The notes under the pieces are model-generated. The model was not told the DNA's origin and did not search any database. It worked only from the letters and a program-made list of their open reading frames with translations. The position numbers and the translations under genes were made by a program. A stretch of DNA of 64,000 nt from Chlorogloeopsis fritschii PCC 6912 (GTDB lineage: Bacteria > Cyanobacteriota > Cyanobacteriia > Cyanobacteriales > Nostocaceae): the NCBI RefSeq assembly GCF_000317285.1, contig NZ_AJLN01000152.1, positions 52,511 through 116,510 of the forward strand, written 5' to 3'. Position 1 is the stretch's first letter. Every line of letters begins with the position of its first letter. Positions 8,028 to 16,964 of this stretch are shown one piece after another.

Positions 8028-8663
8028 CTAATTTAAAAAGACTTGACCATCGCTTTGAATTCTCAATACACCCTGATTGTCATCTAGCCTAGTCTCTTCA
8101 TCCATTGAAACTGCTAGCATCCCTGACTCTGTGGCAGCTACAGGCATGAATTTTAGCAGTCCTCCATCTTCACGCACGGCTGTAATCGTGACAGGCGTTG
8201 GTAAGTCTTGCAGAACAATTTCTTCCCCACCTGCGAGGATTCGAGGCTGGGTATGTGCGATCGCTTGATAGGTAATACGGGCATTGGTATTATTTTTCAA
8301 TCTCACATCCACTGTGCCTGCTGTTGGTGTGACGGTAGCGATGGGATCTTGTCGGGTTTCTGGAGCGGGTATTGGTTGACGATTGACAGGTAAACCCTCC
8401 GGCTTCACCAAAACTCTTGGCTGTACCACAACTCCTGCTTGTCCTCTTAGTCTGAGAGTTGCAGCATTCGGCGGACATCCCTCTGGAACCAAAACTCGAT
8501 TATTATGTGGTTCTTCATAGTAAATGCGAGGACAGGGATTGAGTGCAGAGGAAGGGGCTGCATTGACTGCCAGGGGTATTGCTGGCAAACCAATTAATAA
8601 ACTTCCAAAAATGCCTCCTAATAACCCAGCCTTTTTTTTGTTCGTCTGATTTTGTGGACTCAT
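8028..8663 (-). CDS. exported conserved hypothetical protein
   Basis: A 211-aa protein with a signal peptide (KKKAGLLGG, a hydrophobic core, VNAAP). A conserved-looking block, CPRIYYEEPHNNRVLVPEGC, contains two Cys, followed by a Pro-rich linker and a C-terminal beta-rich domain (VDVRLKNNTNARITYQAI; GVLRIQSDGQVFLN). The C-terminal half resembles in layout the secreted protein at 26712-27137, which also ends in an L.I.DG.V strand. A strong GGAGG precedes the ATG. It lies in a minus-strand series behind PRC-barrel 2. Function is unknown. Confidence 0.7.
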   Translation of the reverse strand: MSPQNQTNKKKAGLLGGIFGSLLIGLPAIPLAVNAAPSSALNPCPRIYYEEPHNNRVLVPEGCPPNAATLRLRGQAGVVVQPRVLVKPEGLPVNRQPIPAPETRQDPIATVTPTAGTVDVRLKNNTNARITYQAIAHTQPRILAGGEEIVLQDLPTPVTITAVREDGGLLKFMPVAATESGMLAVSMDEETRLDDNQGVLRIQSDGQVFLN

Positions 8664-8804
8664 AAATGCCTCCTATTTTGATAATAAAAATTGGGGAAAA
8701 TCTCAAATTTTTTGAATTTTAAAAACATTATTTTGTCCCAGAGTTTATGTAAAACTTATAACTGGAATTTCAATTGAATTCAGTGTCAAATTGTTTGCCA
8801 ATCA

Positions 8805-9437
8805 TTAACCCTCTGTTCTAAATAATTTTTTATTGGCAGCTAGCCATTCTTCTTGCAGTTTTAATCTTGGATGGTCTGTGTCATTAATTTCGTACAAATT
8901 TGGATAATGATGGTAGTTATAAGTAGCGCGAGCCTCAACAGCCTTATCCTCTTCTTCTGAGGAAACACAAGGCTTATTAACTCCCATTGGTTCATTTAAA
9001 ATAGCAACTTGATTGATTGCCATAGGAGAGTATGGCACTATAGGTACTACGGGATTGACGTAAGAATAAGTAGCTGGATTCATGCTGTAAGTATTTCTGA
9101 CCAGATCCTCATAGTCGTAATCAATTCTTAGGTCATCATTAAACTCAGGCAAATTTTTTGCATTCTCTTCAGTAAGTTCCTTAACATAAACTCGTTTTTC
9201 AGAGAAATTAATCCGAGAAAGACCAATTGGTAACAATACTTTCTTACCAAAAATCCAAAAGCCTAAGTCAATAATTAAATACCGGAACTTAGCTTCTGTC
9301 TCATCAACTAGAGTGTCATTAACAGTACCAATTTTCTCGTCAGAAACATTTGAATAAATACTAAAATCAATAATGTTGTCTTCACCAAATATCTCACGGT
9401 AATTTGGAACAATATCTGTGAGTTTTAATAGGGACAT
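8805..9437 (-). CDS. PRC-barrel domain protein (paralogue 2)
   Basis: About 210 aa. The N-terminal PRC-barrel core (ISxxDEKIGTV, LVDETEAKFRYLIIDLGFW, GKKVLLPIGLSRI, LTEENAKNLPEF) parallels the proteins at 3830 and 21190. The linker is Pro/Tyr/Val-rich and the tail ends in a charged helix. The ATG at 9437 is preferred because GGAG lies just upstream; a TTG start four codons earlier would include the ribosome-binding site. Promoter module B (9529-9560) lies about 90 nt upstream. The leader also holds a perfect 7-bp inverted repeat (GTTGAGC / GCTCAAC, near 9479-9494). Confidence 0.85.
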   Translation of the reverse strand: MSLLKLTDIVPNYREIFGEDNIIDFSIYSNVSDEKIGTVNDTLVDETEAKFRYLIIDLGFWIFGKKVLLPIGLSRINFSEKRVYVKELTEENAKNLPEFNDDLRIDYDYEDLVRNTYSMNPATYSYVNPVVPIVPYSPMAINQVAILNEPMGVNKPCVSSEEEDKAVEARATYNYHHYPNLYEINDTDHPRLKLQEEWLAANKKLFRTEG

Positions 9438-9528
9438 TTCATTCTCCAAAATTTTTTAGATGTGTAATTTGAGAAAAAGTTGAGCTGCTCAACTGTTAGA
9501 GGAGCTATGATTAACCGGCTGTAGTTTG

Positions 9529-9560
9529 AGCTTAAGCTTAAATAGTGGAAATCTAGTGAA
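9529..9560 (-). promoter_or_regulatory. TCCAC-module promoter B (upstream of PRC-barrel 2)
   Basis: The minus strand reads TTCACTAGATTTCCAC (9560-9545), 10 nt, then TAAGCT (9534-9529). The first half-site has one change (TTCAC); the second half, the spacing and the hexamer position match the other copies. Confidence 0.62.
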
Positions 9561-9659
9561 TAATTCAAGCTAATTTTTAAAACTACTGCTGAAGATATAG
9601 TGTTACTATTCCCAGTGAAATAGTTAACTACATAGAAATAGAATCAATACCTCTATCTA

Positions 9660-10229
9660 TTACTGCTCTACCCATTCAAGTAATCCAAGAGAGGTAACTC
9701 CACCAAAAAAGTGAGCGCCAATCATATTTATATTTGCCAGCATTACAAAAATATCTAGCGAACGAATGACATTTTCCTGGTTATAAACTGCTACTCCTTG
9801 CGGTTGGGCTAAAGCTTTCGCCAGTACAACAGCAACTGTCTCTTCAGATCCAATAAAAGCTATTAATAACCCTACTAGACTAACGATTAATCCAAATCTC
9901 AAAACCCGAATTATATCCTCTTTTTTTGGATGGATTTGAGGATTGGGGGCTTGTAAACGTTTAGCTAAACGTCTGTAACGGAAAGCCCAGTAAACCCGGA
10001 AGCACAACAGCAAAATTCCAATAATAGCTAGAAATATGCCAAAACCGATGCCAGGATTATTCGTTTGGGCAGTTATATTACGGCTAAAGGACGCAAATAA
10101 CAAAGCGAGAGCAGAAACACTACCTAGTGCTAACTGTACCCAAAAGCTAAATCGACTTACTACACGAAAAGTAGCGGCAAATTCTTGTTTAGTTGGTGGT
10201 TGTGAGAAAGGTTCTAAATTATTTAACAT
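9660..10229 (-). CDS. DUF3611-family membrane protein
   Basis: About 189 aa with four membrane segments and an N-terminal hydrophilic stretch (FSQPPTKQEFAATFRVVSRFSFWVQ in short blocks). The layout and RVVSRFSFW/LLCFRVYWAFRYR motifs match the cyanobacterial/plastid DUF3611 family of unknown function. The ATG at 10229 is preferred since AAAGGGTG lies 4-5 nt upstream; an in-frame ATG at 10253 lies inside a heptameric gtcattt repeat. Promoter module C is about 90 nt upstream. It is probably a thylakoid or plasma-membrane protein. Confidence 0.78.
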   Translation of the reverse strand: MLNNLEPFSQPPTKQEFAATFRVVSRFSFWVQLALGSVSALALLFASFSRNITAQTNNPGIGFGIFLAIIGILLLCFRVYWAFRYRRLAKRLQAPNPQIHPKKEDIIRVLRFGLIVSLVGLLIAFIGSEETVAVVLAKALAQPQGVAVYNQENVIRSLDIFVMLANINMIGAHFFGGVTSLGLLEWVEQ

Positions 10230-10313
10230 ATACACCCTTTGATTATTAGTCATTTGTCATTTGTCATTCGTCATTAATTATTAAGTATTAGACAAATAAC
10301 AAATGCTAGTTTT

Positions 10314-10345
10314 AAGTTAGGGTGTAATCGTGGAAAACTGGTGGA
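10314..10345 (-). promoter_or_regulatory. TCCAC-module promoter C (upstream of DUF3611 gene)
   Basis: The minus strand reads TCCACCAGTTTTCCAC (10345-10330), 10 nt, then TAACTT (10319-10314). Both half-sites are consensus. Confidence 0.7.
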
Positions 10346-10461
10346 GAATGCCTAAATTATAAAAAATTATTACTTAAGAGTTAACTTGCTATCTATCAAG
10401 AGACTTATCTGACATTTTGTACAAATTATTTATTTCTACCAACCCTATTTTTTTACACATT

Positions 10462-10833
10462 TCAGCCTAAAGCTGCTGCTACTTGAGTAGCAAGTTTTTG
10501 AGGATTAAAGGGTTTACTAATTACGCCTTTTACACCCAATTGAGTAAACTTATACGCTTCAGTACTACGCCCTCTAGCTGTCAGTAAAATTACAGGGATA
10601 TGCTTAGTCGTTGGATTTGCTTGTAAATTTTGAAAAGTACTTGTTCCATCCATATCGGGCATCATTACATCTAAAAGGATGGCATCAGGTTGAGCAGTTT
10701 GAGCCAATAGCAGTCCTTCAGTGCCACTTTTAGCAGTCAATACTTGCCAACCCCCCATGATTTCCAGGCAAGTTTGAATCAATTTACGGATATCGTCTTC
10801 ATCATCAATAACAAGGATTTGCTTGGCACTCAT
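10462..10833 (-). CDS. CheY-like single-domain response regulator
   Basis: A 123-aa stand-alone receiver domain. The phosphorylation site is D55 (ILLDVMMPDMDG), with the acidic pocket IDDEDD near residues 9-14, the switch Thr at T85 (ILLTARG) and the conserved Lys at K107 (VISKPF). With no output domain it probably relays phosphate or acts by protein-protein contact. AGGAAG precedes the ATG. It lies between two genes carrying TCCAC promoters, and ~1 kb from the hybrid kinase at 11920, a possible partner (inference). Confidence 0.9.
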   Translation of the reverse strand: MSAKQILVIDDEDDIRKLIQTCLEIMGGWQVLTAKSGTEGLLLAQTAQPDAILLDVMMPDMDGTSTFQNLQANPTTKHIPVILLTARGRSTEAYKFTQLGVKGVISKPFNPQKLATQVAAALG

Positions 10834-11098
10834 CGTTATTTTCTTCCTATCTTTGAATCACCAGGTAAAGGCGATCGCTTGCTATTAAAAATCTTCTAGT
10901 GTATGAAAGCCTTTAGTTAGAAAACGAGTATATGTATCTGAAATCAACATAATATTCAAGGCACCGCTGCTGTTAAGCAGCGGAGAGTGTTACTGTCTGC
11001 CAAGAAGTTACGGTTTGTAGGCGAGAGATATTTAACCTAAATAATTACACTCCACTAAGTTAGACTTTTTATCACTACTTAAGAGTGCCTTGAATCTA

Positions 11099-11446
11099 TC
11101 AGTCTAGATTCCAGTAATAACTCCCCGGTATTGTTACTACAACATTTTTTAGCCGATGGAGAGCATCATGGCAAATTGCTAAAGGAGCAGTTTTACCGTA
11201 AGTCTTTTTCTCTTTATCAAAGCTTACCGCAAAGGGTAGACCTGGGAAAGCATTAGACTCAAAACGAGAGATTTCAAAGTAAGCAGACTCAGAGTTTTCT
11301 AAAGTTTGAACAACCAGTTCTAAAGCTGCCCTCATATCTGTTGAATATGGGCGTAGAGGTAAGTTGAACTGTTGGGATACAACCTGGTCTAAATCTGCTA
11401 GTGAGTTTAGTTGAACAGTTGCAGTACGATATTGTGTTGTTTCCAT
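11099..11446 (-). CDS. hypothetical protein, TCCAC-module gene
   Basis: About 115 aa, soluble, with no signal peptide and no recognised motif; it ends PGSYYWNLD. The ATG at 11446 is chosen. A TTG nine codons upstream lacks a ribosome-binding site and would fall only ~20 nt after the predicted transcription start. Promoter module D lies ~50 nt before the ATG, placing this unknown gene in the same putative regulon as the PRC-barrel genes. It could be a small stress-induced protein; no function is claimed. Confidence 0.6.
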   Translation of the reverse strand: METTQYRTATVQLNSLADLDQVVSQQFNLPLRPYSTDMRAALELVVQTLENSESAYFEISRFESNAFPGLPFAVSFDKEKKTYGKTAPLAICHDALHRLKNVVVTIPGSYYWNLD

Positions 11447-11497
11447 TTTATACTTGCTTAAATTCTGCTGCAAAAAATTTTATGGTACTCATCCCTA

Positions 11498-11529
11498 AAA
11501 ATAGACTTCAAAAGTGGAAATCTGGTGTA
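11498..11529 (-). promoter_or_regulatory. TCCAC-module promoter D
   Basis: The minus strand reads TACACCAGATTTCCAC (11529-11514), 10 nt, then TATTTT (11503-11498). The first half-site has one substitution. Confidence 0.6.
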
Positions 11530-11919
11530 GAAATATAGAATTCCCAAGCACATGAACCTGAAAAGTTTTTGAGTGAATTATCCAGTACACCCATCAAAAA
11601 TTGGTTACCAGTTCATACGCTGTAACGCTTTGAAATTGCATAATTGCTCGCGAGGTTAGTTATTAGTCATTAATAACTAAGGACAAATGACGGTCTTAAC
11701 GAAAAAAGTACAATATGTATGCACTACAGCTTATTATCCTGATGTTATCGAGGAAATAAAGTGGCGTAGCTTTCTCAAGTATTCAATCTAATAAATTTGT
11801 TAAAAGTACAGCAATCTAGGGCTGTAGGAGGAAGAATTTTTCTATACAGGCGACATAATGGCAATGATAGATATCTCCTGCCCCAAGTACAACTACGGCG
11901 CGACCAAAGAGAAGAGAAA
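11530..11919. other. spacer between divergent genes
   Basis: It holds AT-rich sequence with one tandem 'ttagttattagtcattaataac' type heptameric stretch and probably the promoter of the hybrid kinase. A long in-frame extension of the kinase (from 11797) runs into it, but the encoded 41 residues are unlike the family. No other gene is seen. Confidence 0.4.
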
Positions 11920-14085
11920 ATGCAAAGATTGACGCGCTCCCAGCTAAAATGCTATGGCGTTGCTATCTTAACAGTTTTACTAGCACTGCTACTTACACAG
12001 TCGCTATGGCTAATGCATAGGTTTAGTGCTTACCCGCTATTTTTTGCCGCTGTTATGGTTAGCTCTTGGTATGGTGGTTTAGAACCGGGGCTACTAGCGA
12101 CTGTTCTGTCTGCTTTAGCTTGTGCATACTTTTTTTTACCTCCACTTTATTCGCTGGCTGTGATTGGATTTAATGCAGTGGGGCTGGTTCAGTTTGTTTT
12201 GGTGTCACTGCTGATTAGCATATTAAATCAGATGTTGCGTTCTGCCCAACAGCAAGCCGAAATCAATGCAATAGAAGCACAACACAACTACGATCGCCTA
12301 CGTCAAAGCCAAGAAAAATTGCACCAAAGCGAACAACGCTACCGTTTGTTTGTGGAAGGAGTAAAAGAATACGCAATTTTCATGCTCGATCCGAACGGAT
12401 TATTTATCAATTGGAATATTGGAGCAGAACGCATTTTAGGTTATCAGGAAGCAGAAATTATTGGTCGGCATTTCCGGTACATTTTTACACCAGACGCAAT
12501 TGAACGCGGACAACCGGAACAAGTACTGAGAACGGCAGTTAGGGAAGGTTTTTCTAAGGAAAATCGCTGGCATATTCGTAAGGATGGCACACATTTTTGG
12601 TCGTATTGTGTCATCATACCTTTACGAGATCGGGACGGAAATCTGCGCGGCTTTTCAAAAATTATGCAAGATTTGACTGAACGAAAACAGGCTGAGGAAG
12701 AGCGCGAGCAACTACTACTGCGCGAACAAGCCGCACGCGCTGTTAGCGAAGCGGCACTTTGTGCGGCAGAAGCAGCAAATCGTTCCAAAGATGATTTCTT
12801 AGCAGTAGTCTCTCATGAATTACGTACCCCCATGACCGCAATTTTGGGGTGGGTTGGAATGTTGCAAACAGGTAGGCTGGATGAAGCTAGAGCCAAAGAT
12901 GCGCTTGAGACGATTGAGCGCAACGCTAACTTGCAGATGCAACTGATTGAAGATCTACTTGATATTTCGCGCATTGTTCAGGGGAATCTCTCGTTGAATT
13001 TTGGCAGAGTTGATTTGGTAGAAGCGATCGCCCAAGCTTTAGAAGTTGTACAACCAGTGGCAGATGCTAAATCTATTCAAATTGAATCAGCGCTTGATAC
13101 CTCGGTAGAGCCGATTTGGGGTGACTCAGATCGTTTACAACAAGTCGTGTTGAATCTGCTTTCCAATGCAATCAAGTTTACACCCAATGGCGGACGGGTT
13201 GAGGTAAGGCTGTCAAAGGTACTAGAGACTAGGGACTGGGGACTAGGGACTAGGAAAAGGACAAGGAGACAAGGAGACAAGGAGACAAGGGGAGAAGACG
13301 TGAATTACGGCTCTGCACCTATTACCCAGTACCCAATACCCAATCCCCGATCCCCAATCTCTAACTATGCCCAAATCCAGGTGAGCGACACAGGTAAGGG
13401 TATTAGTCCAGATTTTCTACCGTATGTTTTTGAGCGTTTTCGTCAAGCAGACAGCACAAGCACCCGATCGAGTAAGGGTTTAGGTTTAGGACTGGCGATC
13501 GCTCGTCATTTGGTAGAGTTACACGGCGGCACTATTGCTGCCCAAAGCCAAGGAATAGGTCAAGGGGCAACATTCACAGTCAAGCTGCCGCTTACAGCCA
13601 TCCCCTCGTCAGAAGATGCTCAGACAAACAATACAGCCCAGATACAGCCGCCAACGATTACGGAAGATGCAGCACCATTAGACAATCCTCCAAAACTTGA
13701 CGGCTTACGCCTGCTGATTGTGGACGACGAAGCGGACACGCGCAAGTGGATTAGCACGGTACTGCAAGAGTGTGGAGCAGAAGTGATTGCCGTTGGCTCA
13801 ACAGGTGAAGCACTGGCATCGCTAGAACAATTTAAACCAGATGTGTTAGTGAGTGATATCAGTATGCCAGATGAGGATGGTTACACGCTTATCCGTAAAA
13901 TTAGGGAGCTTGAACCGGAAATGGGTGGACGCATTCCTGCTGTGGCACTTACAGGGTATGCGAGGGTAGAAGATTATAGACAGGCTATTGAAGCAGGCTT
14001 TCAGCTACACGTCGCTAAACCAGTTAGAGCAATCGAGTTAGTTGCAGTAGTTGCCAGCCTTGGCAGAATGTCTGGAAAACTATAG
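11920..14085 (+). CDS. hybrid sensor histidine kinase (DUF4118-like membrane region, PAS, HisKA, HATPase, receiver)
   Basis: About 721 aa from the ATG at 11920. In a numbering that starts 41 codons earlier: membrane region of 3-4 helices (~52-146, KdpD/DUF4118-like with YPLFFAAVMVSSWYGG), coiled coil, PAS domain (~185-298), HisKA with phospho-acceptor H340 (SHELRTPM), ATPase N-box (NLLSNAIKFTP), G1 (SDTGKGI) and G2 (GLGLGLAIA), and C-terminal receiver with D687 (VLVSDISMPDEDG). Residues ~475-523, between the N and G1 boxes, are a repeat-derived insertion (13219-13365) in a surface loop region. It is a membrane sensor feeding an internal receiver, with no DNA-binding output, so it needs partners. 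CheY-like 10462 and OmpR-type 23434 are nearby candidates. Confidence 0.9.
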   Translation: MQRLTRSQLKCYGVAILTVLLALLLTQSLWLMHRFSAYPLFFAAVMVSSWYGGLEPGLLATVLSALACAYFFLPPLYSLAVIGFNAVGLVQFVLVSLLISILNQMLRSAQQQAEINAIEAQHNYDRLRQSQEKLHQSEQRYRLFVEGVKEYAIFMLDPNGLFINWNIGAERILGYQEAEIIGRHFRYIFTPDAIERGQPEQVLRTAVREGFSKENRWHIRKDGTHFWSYCVIIPLRDRDGNLRGFSKIMQDLTERKQAEEEREQLLLREQAARAVSEAALCAAEAANRSKDDFLAVVSHELRTPMTAILGWVGMLQTGRLDEARAKDALETIERNANLQMQLIEDLLDISRIVQGNLSLNFGRVDLVEAIAQALEVVQPVADAKSIQIESALDTSVEPIWGDSDRLQQVVLNLLSNAIKFTPNGGRVEVRLSKVLETRDWGLGTRKRTRRQGDKETRGEDVNYGSAPITQYPIPNPRSPISNYAQIQVSDTGKGISPDFLPYVFERFRQADSTSTRSSKGLGLGLAIARHLVELHGGTIAAQSQGIGQGATFTVKLPLTAIPSSEDAQTNNTAQIQPPTITEDAAPLDNPPKLDGLRLLIVDDEADTRKWISTVLQECGAEVIAVGSTGEALASLEQFKPDVLVSDISMPDEDGYTLIRKIRELEPEMGGRIPAVALTGYARVEDYRQAIEAGFQLHVAKPVRAIELVAVVASLGRMSGKL
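13219..13365. repeat. intergenic-type tandem repeat inserted in frame in the histidine kinase
   Basis: The stretch consists of ggactaggg-type and acaaggag-type short repeats followed by acccaat/ccccgat-type repeats, a composition usual for cyanobacterial intergenic DNA. It is open in frame and encodes ~49 low-complexity residues (Arg/Lys/Thr/Gly, then Pro/Ile/Ser). Confidence 0.78.
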
Positions 14086-14127
14086 AATCCAAAAGCTTCA
14101 AGGATTATTGAATGAATTGCTCAATGC

Positions 14128-14159
14128 TCCACAAGATTTCCACTTTTTAGAGATATCTT
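14128..14159 (+). promoter_or_regulatory. TCCAC-module promoter E (upstream of SLH-fasciclin gene)
   Basis: TCCACAAGATTTCCAC (14128-14143), 10 nt, then TATCTT (14154-14159). Downstream, TAGAAGCAGTT (14165-14175) and TTAACCTCAA (14202-14211) recur at nearly the same offsets after promoter F, so the leader is also related. Confidence 0.72.
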
Positions 14160-14345
14160 CAAACTAGAAGCAGTTCAATTGCTGAACTAGCATCCAACAA
14201 CTTAACCTCAACATCATTTTTACCTGACTTTTAGGTATTGCACATTGGAAATGATTTAGAAAAAAAATACAGAATTCAATCATTTTTTGATTGTGCAATG
14301 CCTATTTCTTTTCCTGAGGTTGAGAAAACTCAGAGGATATTTTCT

Positions 14346-15611
14346 ATGTTTAGCTTCTTACGTTGGTCATCAGGTAGCGCCGCTTTGCTAGGAGTTACTA
14401 TGACATTTGGCGCGATCGCTCCTGTATTCATTTCTGCTCCCGCCGTTGCTCAAACGACTTCTCCATCTCCAAGTCCGGGTGCAGAGGTCAACTTTTCTGA
14501 TGTTGCACCTAATTTCTGGGCGCGACCATTTATTCAAGCTCTAGCTCAAAGAAACATCATTACAGGCTTTCCCAATGGAACCTTTAGACCACAGCAGCCT
14601 GTGGAACGTGCAGAATTTGCTGCCATGATTGCCAAAGCTTTTGAGCAGAATCAAGTTCGGCAGTTAGCTGAATCTGGATTTAGAGATGTCAAGAGCGGTT
14701 ACTGGGCGGCTTCTGAAATAGAAGAAGCTTTTCAAACAGGATTTATGAAAGGCTACGGTGGTGGACTGTTTTTGCCAGAGCAACCCATTCCCAGAGCACA
14801 GGCGATAACTGCTTTAGCAAATGGTTTGGGCTTGTCTGTTGATGGCACATCGGCAAATATTCTCAGAAGTTACTACCAAGATGCTGGATGGATACCTGCT
14901 TACGCTATCAATCCTATAGCTGCTGCCACACAAGCAAATATTGTGGTCAACTACCCAAATCTACGATCTCTCAATCCACTCCGAAATCTCACCCGTGCGG
15001 AAGCAGCAGCACTTTTATATCAAGCCTTGGTACAGCAAGGTAAAATAGAACCACTTGCTAGCAATGTTGCGGCTACTAATTACATTGTGGGTCGCAATAA
15101 TGGGGTCAGTCAAACCACTTCAACTACTACATCTAACACAACTACTTCAACGACTTCCACAACAGAGCCTGGTACCATTGGTGATATTTATGCTCTGTCT
15201 ACATTGAACTTTACAACATTGAGTTCTGCATTAAAAACAGCAGGTTTAGCAGATACTCTCAAGAGCAAAGGCCCTTATACAGTTTTTGCTCCGACTGATG
15301 AAGCCTTTGCTGCTTTACCTAAAGAAACTCTAAACCAATTGCTACAACCTAAGAATCGAGAAACGCTAGCTAGGATTTTGAGATACCATGTGGTGCTTGG
15401 TGAACTCACTAGCAATGAACTCAAGCGTGGAGAACTGAAAACACTCGCCGAAAGACCTGTCAATATTCAAATTAATCCCAGTACTAATCAAATCGCGGTG
15501 AATGATGCGAGTGTGACTCAACCAAACATCCAAGCAAGTAACGGTGTTATCCATGCGATTAATGAAGTTTTAATACCACCTAATCTCAATTTGAACCAGT
15601 TAGAGAAGTAA
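14346..15611 (+). CDS. SLH-domain and fasciclin (FAS1) surface protein
   Basis: About 421 aa from the ATG at 14346, which begins a proper signal peptide (MFSFLRW ... AVAQ) and has AGAGG upstream. A longer frame from 14238 would bury the signal. Three SLH repeats follow: VNFSDVAPNFWARPFI, FRDVKSGYWA and a more divergent third; then a Thr/Ser-rich linker (SQTTSTTTSNTTT); then one FAS1 domain (TIGDIYALST ... GPYTVFAPTDEAFAALP ... LRYHVVLGELTS ... GVIHAINEVLIPP). SLH domains bind cell-wall polymers and FAS1 is an adhesion fold, so an outer-membrane/wall-associated adhesive or structural role is likely. Its 3' end is included in a 144-bp tandem duplication. Confidence 0.88.
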   Translation: MFSFLRWSSGSAALLGVTMTFGAIAPVFISAPAVAQTTSPSPSPGAEVNFSDVAPNFWARPFIQALAQRNIITGFPNGTFRPQQPVERAEFAAMIAKAFEQNQVRQLAESGFRDVKSGYWAASEIEEAFQTGFMKGYGGGLFLPEQPIPRAQAITALANGLGLSVDGTSANILRSYYQDAGWIPAYAINPIAAATQANIVVNYPNLRSLNPLRNLTRAEAAALLYQALVQQGKIEPLASNVAATNYIVGRNNGVSQTTSTTTSNTTTSTTSTTEPGTIGDIYALSTLNFTTLSSALKTAGLADTLKSKGPYTVFAPTDEAFAALPKETLNQLLQPKNRETLARILRYHVVLGELTSNELKRGELKTLAERPVNIQINPSTNQIAVNDASVTQPNIQASNGVIHAINEVLIPPNLNLNQLEK

Positions 15612-15856
15612 CTGTACTGTGGTATCTAAAGCAGCAGGCAGCATTCCGGTTGATGCTTTCTTGGCTCCTCCAGAGTGAGAGATGAGGTATGAAAGGTATA
15701 AAAATAAACTCATTTAATACCACCTAATCTCAATTTGAACCAGTTAGAGAAGTAACTGTACTGTGGTATCTAAAGCAGCAGGCAGCATTCCGGTTGATGC
15801 TTTCTTGGCTCCTCCAGAGTGAGAGATGAGGTATGAAAGGTATAAAAATAAACTCA
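15569..15856. repeat. perfect 144-bp tandem duplication
   Basis: 15569-15712 is repeated at 15713-15856 without a visible mismatch. Each copy holds the last codons of the SLH-fasciclin gene, the spacer and the first ~8 codons of the gene at 15833. Only the outer copies of the stop and start contexts serve intact genes. Confidence 0.92.
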
Positions 15857-16708
15857 TTGATTTTGGCATTGGTAGCAGCCGTGAGCGTGTTTTTGCTCTC
15901 AACAACGGCTTTAGCACAAACTGATGTCAACATCAATAACAGTAATATCATCCGGTTTGGGGGTGATGTAATCGTCCCTCCTAACCAGGTTGTGGAAAAT
16001 GCCCACGCGATCGGCGGTGATGTGATGATTCAAGAAGGAGCAAGAGTTACCCAAACAGCGATCGCCATTGACGGAGACGTGATTCTAGAAAAGGGTGCTC
16101 GTGTTGACGGTGATGCTTACGCAGTGGGAGGAGAAATTATCACAGAGCCGGGAGCTACTATTGGCGGTGCTTCAGCCACAGTCTTAGAGAATGGTAGATG
16201 GGGGATGTATGGTAGGACGAGGGGAACTAGCAGCTTTGCGGTTCGCTATTTATTACATACTACTTTTCATCTTCTCAACGCACTCATCGGAACTATTATT
16301 GGTGTTTTAATTTTAGTTTGGCGACCAAATTTTTTGCTGAACTTGGCAGCGACTGTGAATCAGTATCCTCTGCAAAGTGGGTTGTGGGGTTTAGGGGGTT
16401 TGTTTGCTGTCATTTTGCTAGTTATCTTGCTAGCAGTGAGCTTAATTGGAATACCGTTGTTACCCCTAGTTGGTTTGGTAGTTGCCGTTACAGCTATACT
16501 CGGAACTCTTGGAGTTACTCTTTGGGTTGGGCAAAGAGCTTCGACTTCTGCACAGCGATCGCCCATGCAACAATTTTTCATCGGTGTGCTGATTTTAACT
16601 GTAATCGGTTTGATTCCGGTACTGGGAGGGTTGGTGTTGTCAGTGGTGAATATTTTTGGTTTTGGTGCATTACTGCTGTGGTTGTTCAATAAAAGGCGAT
16701 CAGCCTAG
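15833..16708 (+). CDS. bactofilin-like repeat protein with membrane domain
   Basis: A 291-aa protein. A signal peptide or anchor (ends ALAQ) is followed by a right-handed beta-helix-like segment of short repeats around GGDV, AIGGDVMIQEGARV, AIDGDVILEKGARV and AVGGEIITEPGATI (residues ~43-115), as in polymer-forming bactofilin-type proteins. Then come four membrane segments and a C-terminus FGALLLWLFNKRR. It lies 221 nt after the SLH-fasciclin gene and probably shares its transcript from promoter E. A truncated copy of its 3' end lies at 18393-18478. It is probably an envelope protein; the precise role is unknown. Confidence 0.72.
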   Translation: MKGIKINSLILALVAAVSVFLLSTTALAQTDVNINNSNIIRFGGDVIVPPNQVVENAHAIGGDVMIQEGARVTQTAIAIDGDVILEKGARVDGDAYAVGGEIITEPGATIGGASATVLENGRWGMYGRTRGTSSFAVRYLLHTTFHLLNALIGTIIGVLILVWRPNFLLNLAATVNQYPLQSGLWGLGGLFAVILLVILLAVSLIGIPLLPLVGLVVAVTAILGTLGVTLWVGQRASTSAQRSPMQQFFIGVLILTVIGLIPVLGGLVLSVVNIFGFGALLLWLFNKRRSA

Positions 16709-16964
16709 CGTGCCGTAGGTATTCGCAAGCTGTGGGGTAAACAAAACATAACTCAAGGCTGAGCGTACTCGGCAGTTTGTATGCCGAACAGTTGCAATAA
16801 TTCGGGCATAATATTTCGATTTTAACCAAAGGAAAAATAGGTAACACTACCATGCATCCTTTAGCAAGTATTAAACCACTGTGTGTATAGCTCTATTCTT
16901 GTGCAACTACAAAACAGACATAACAAAATTGTACTAATTAGTATTTGCTGTAACTACAAGAGAT

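Noticed and set aside
14201..14208. CTTAACCT, the cyanobacterial Pho-box half-site, in the leader of the SLH-fasciclin gene
   Set aside because: It occurs only once there, without the direct repeats needed by SphR, and lies downstream of the predicted transcription start.
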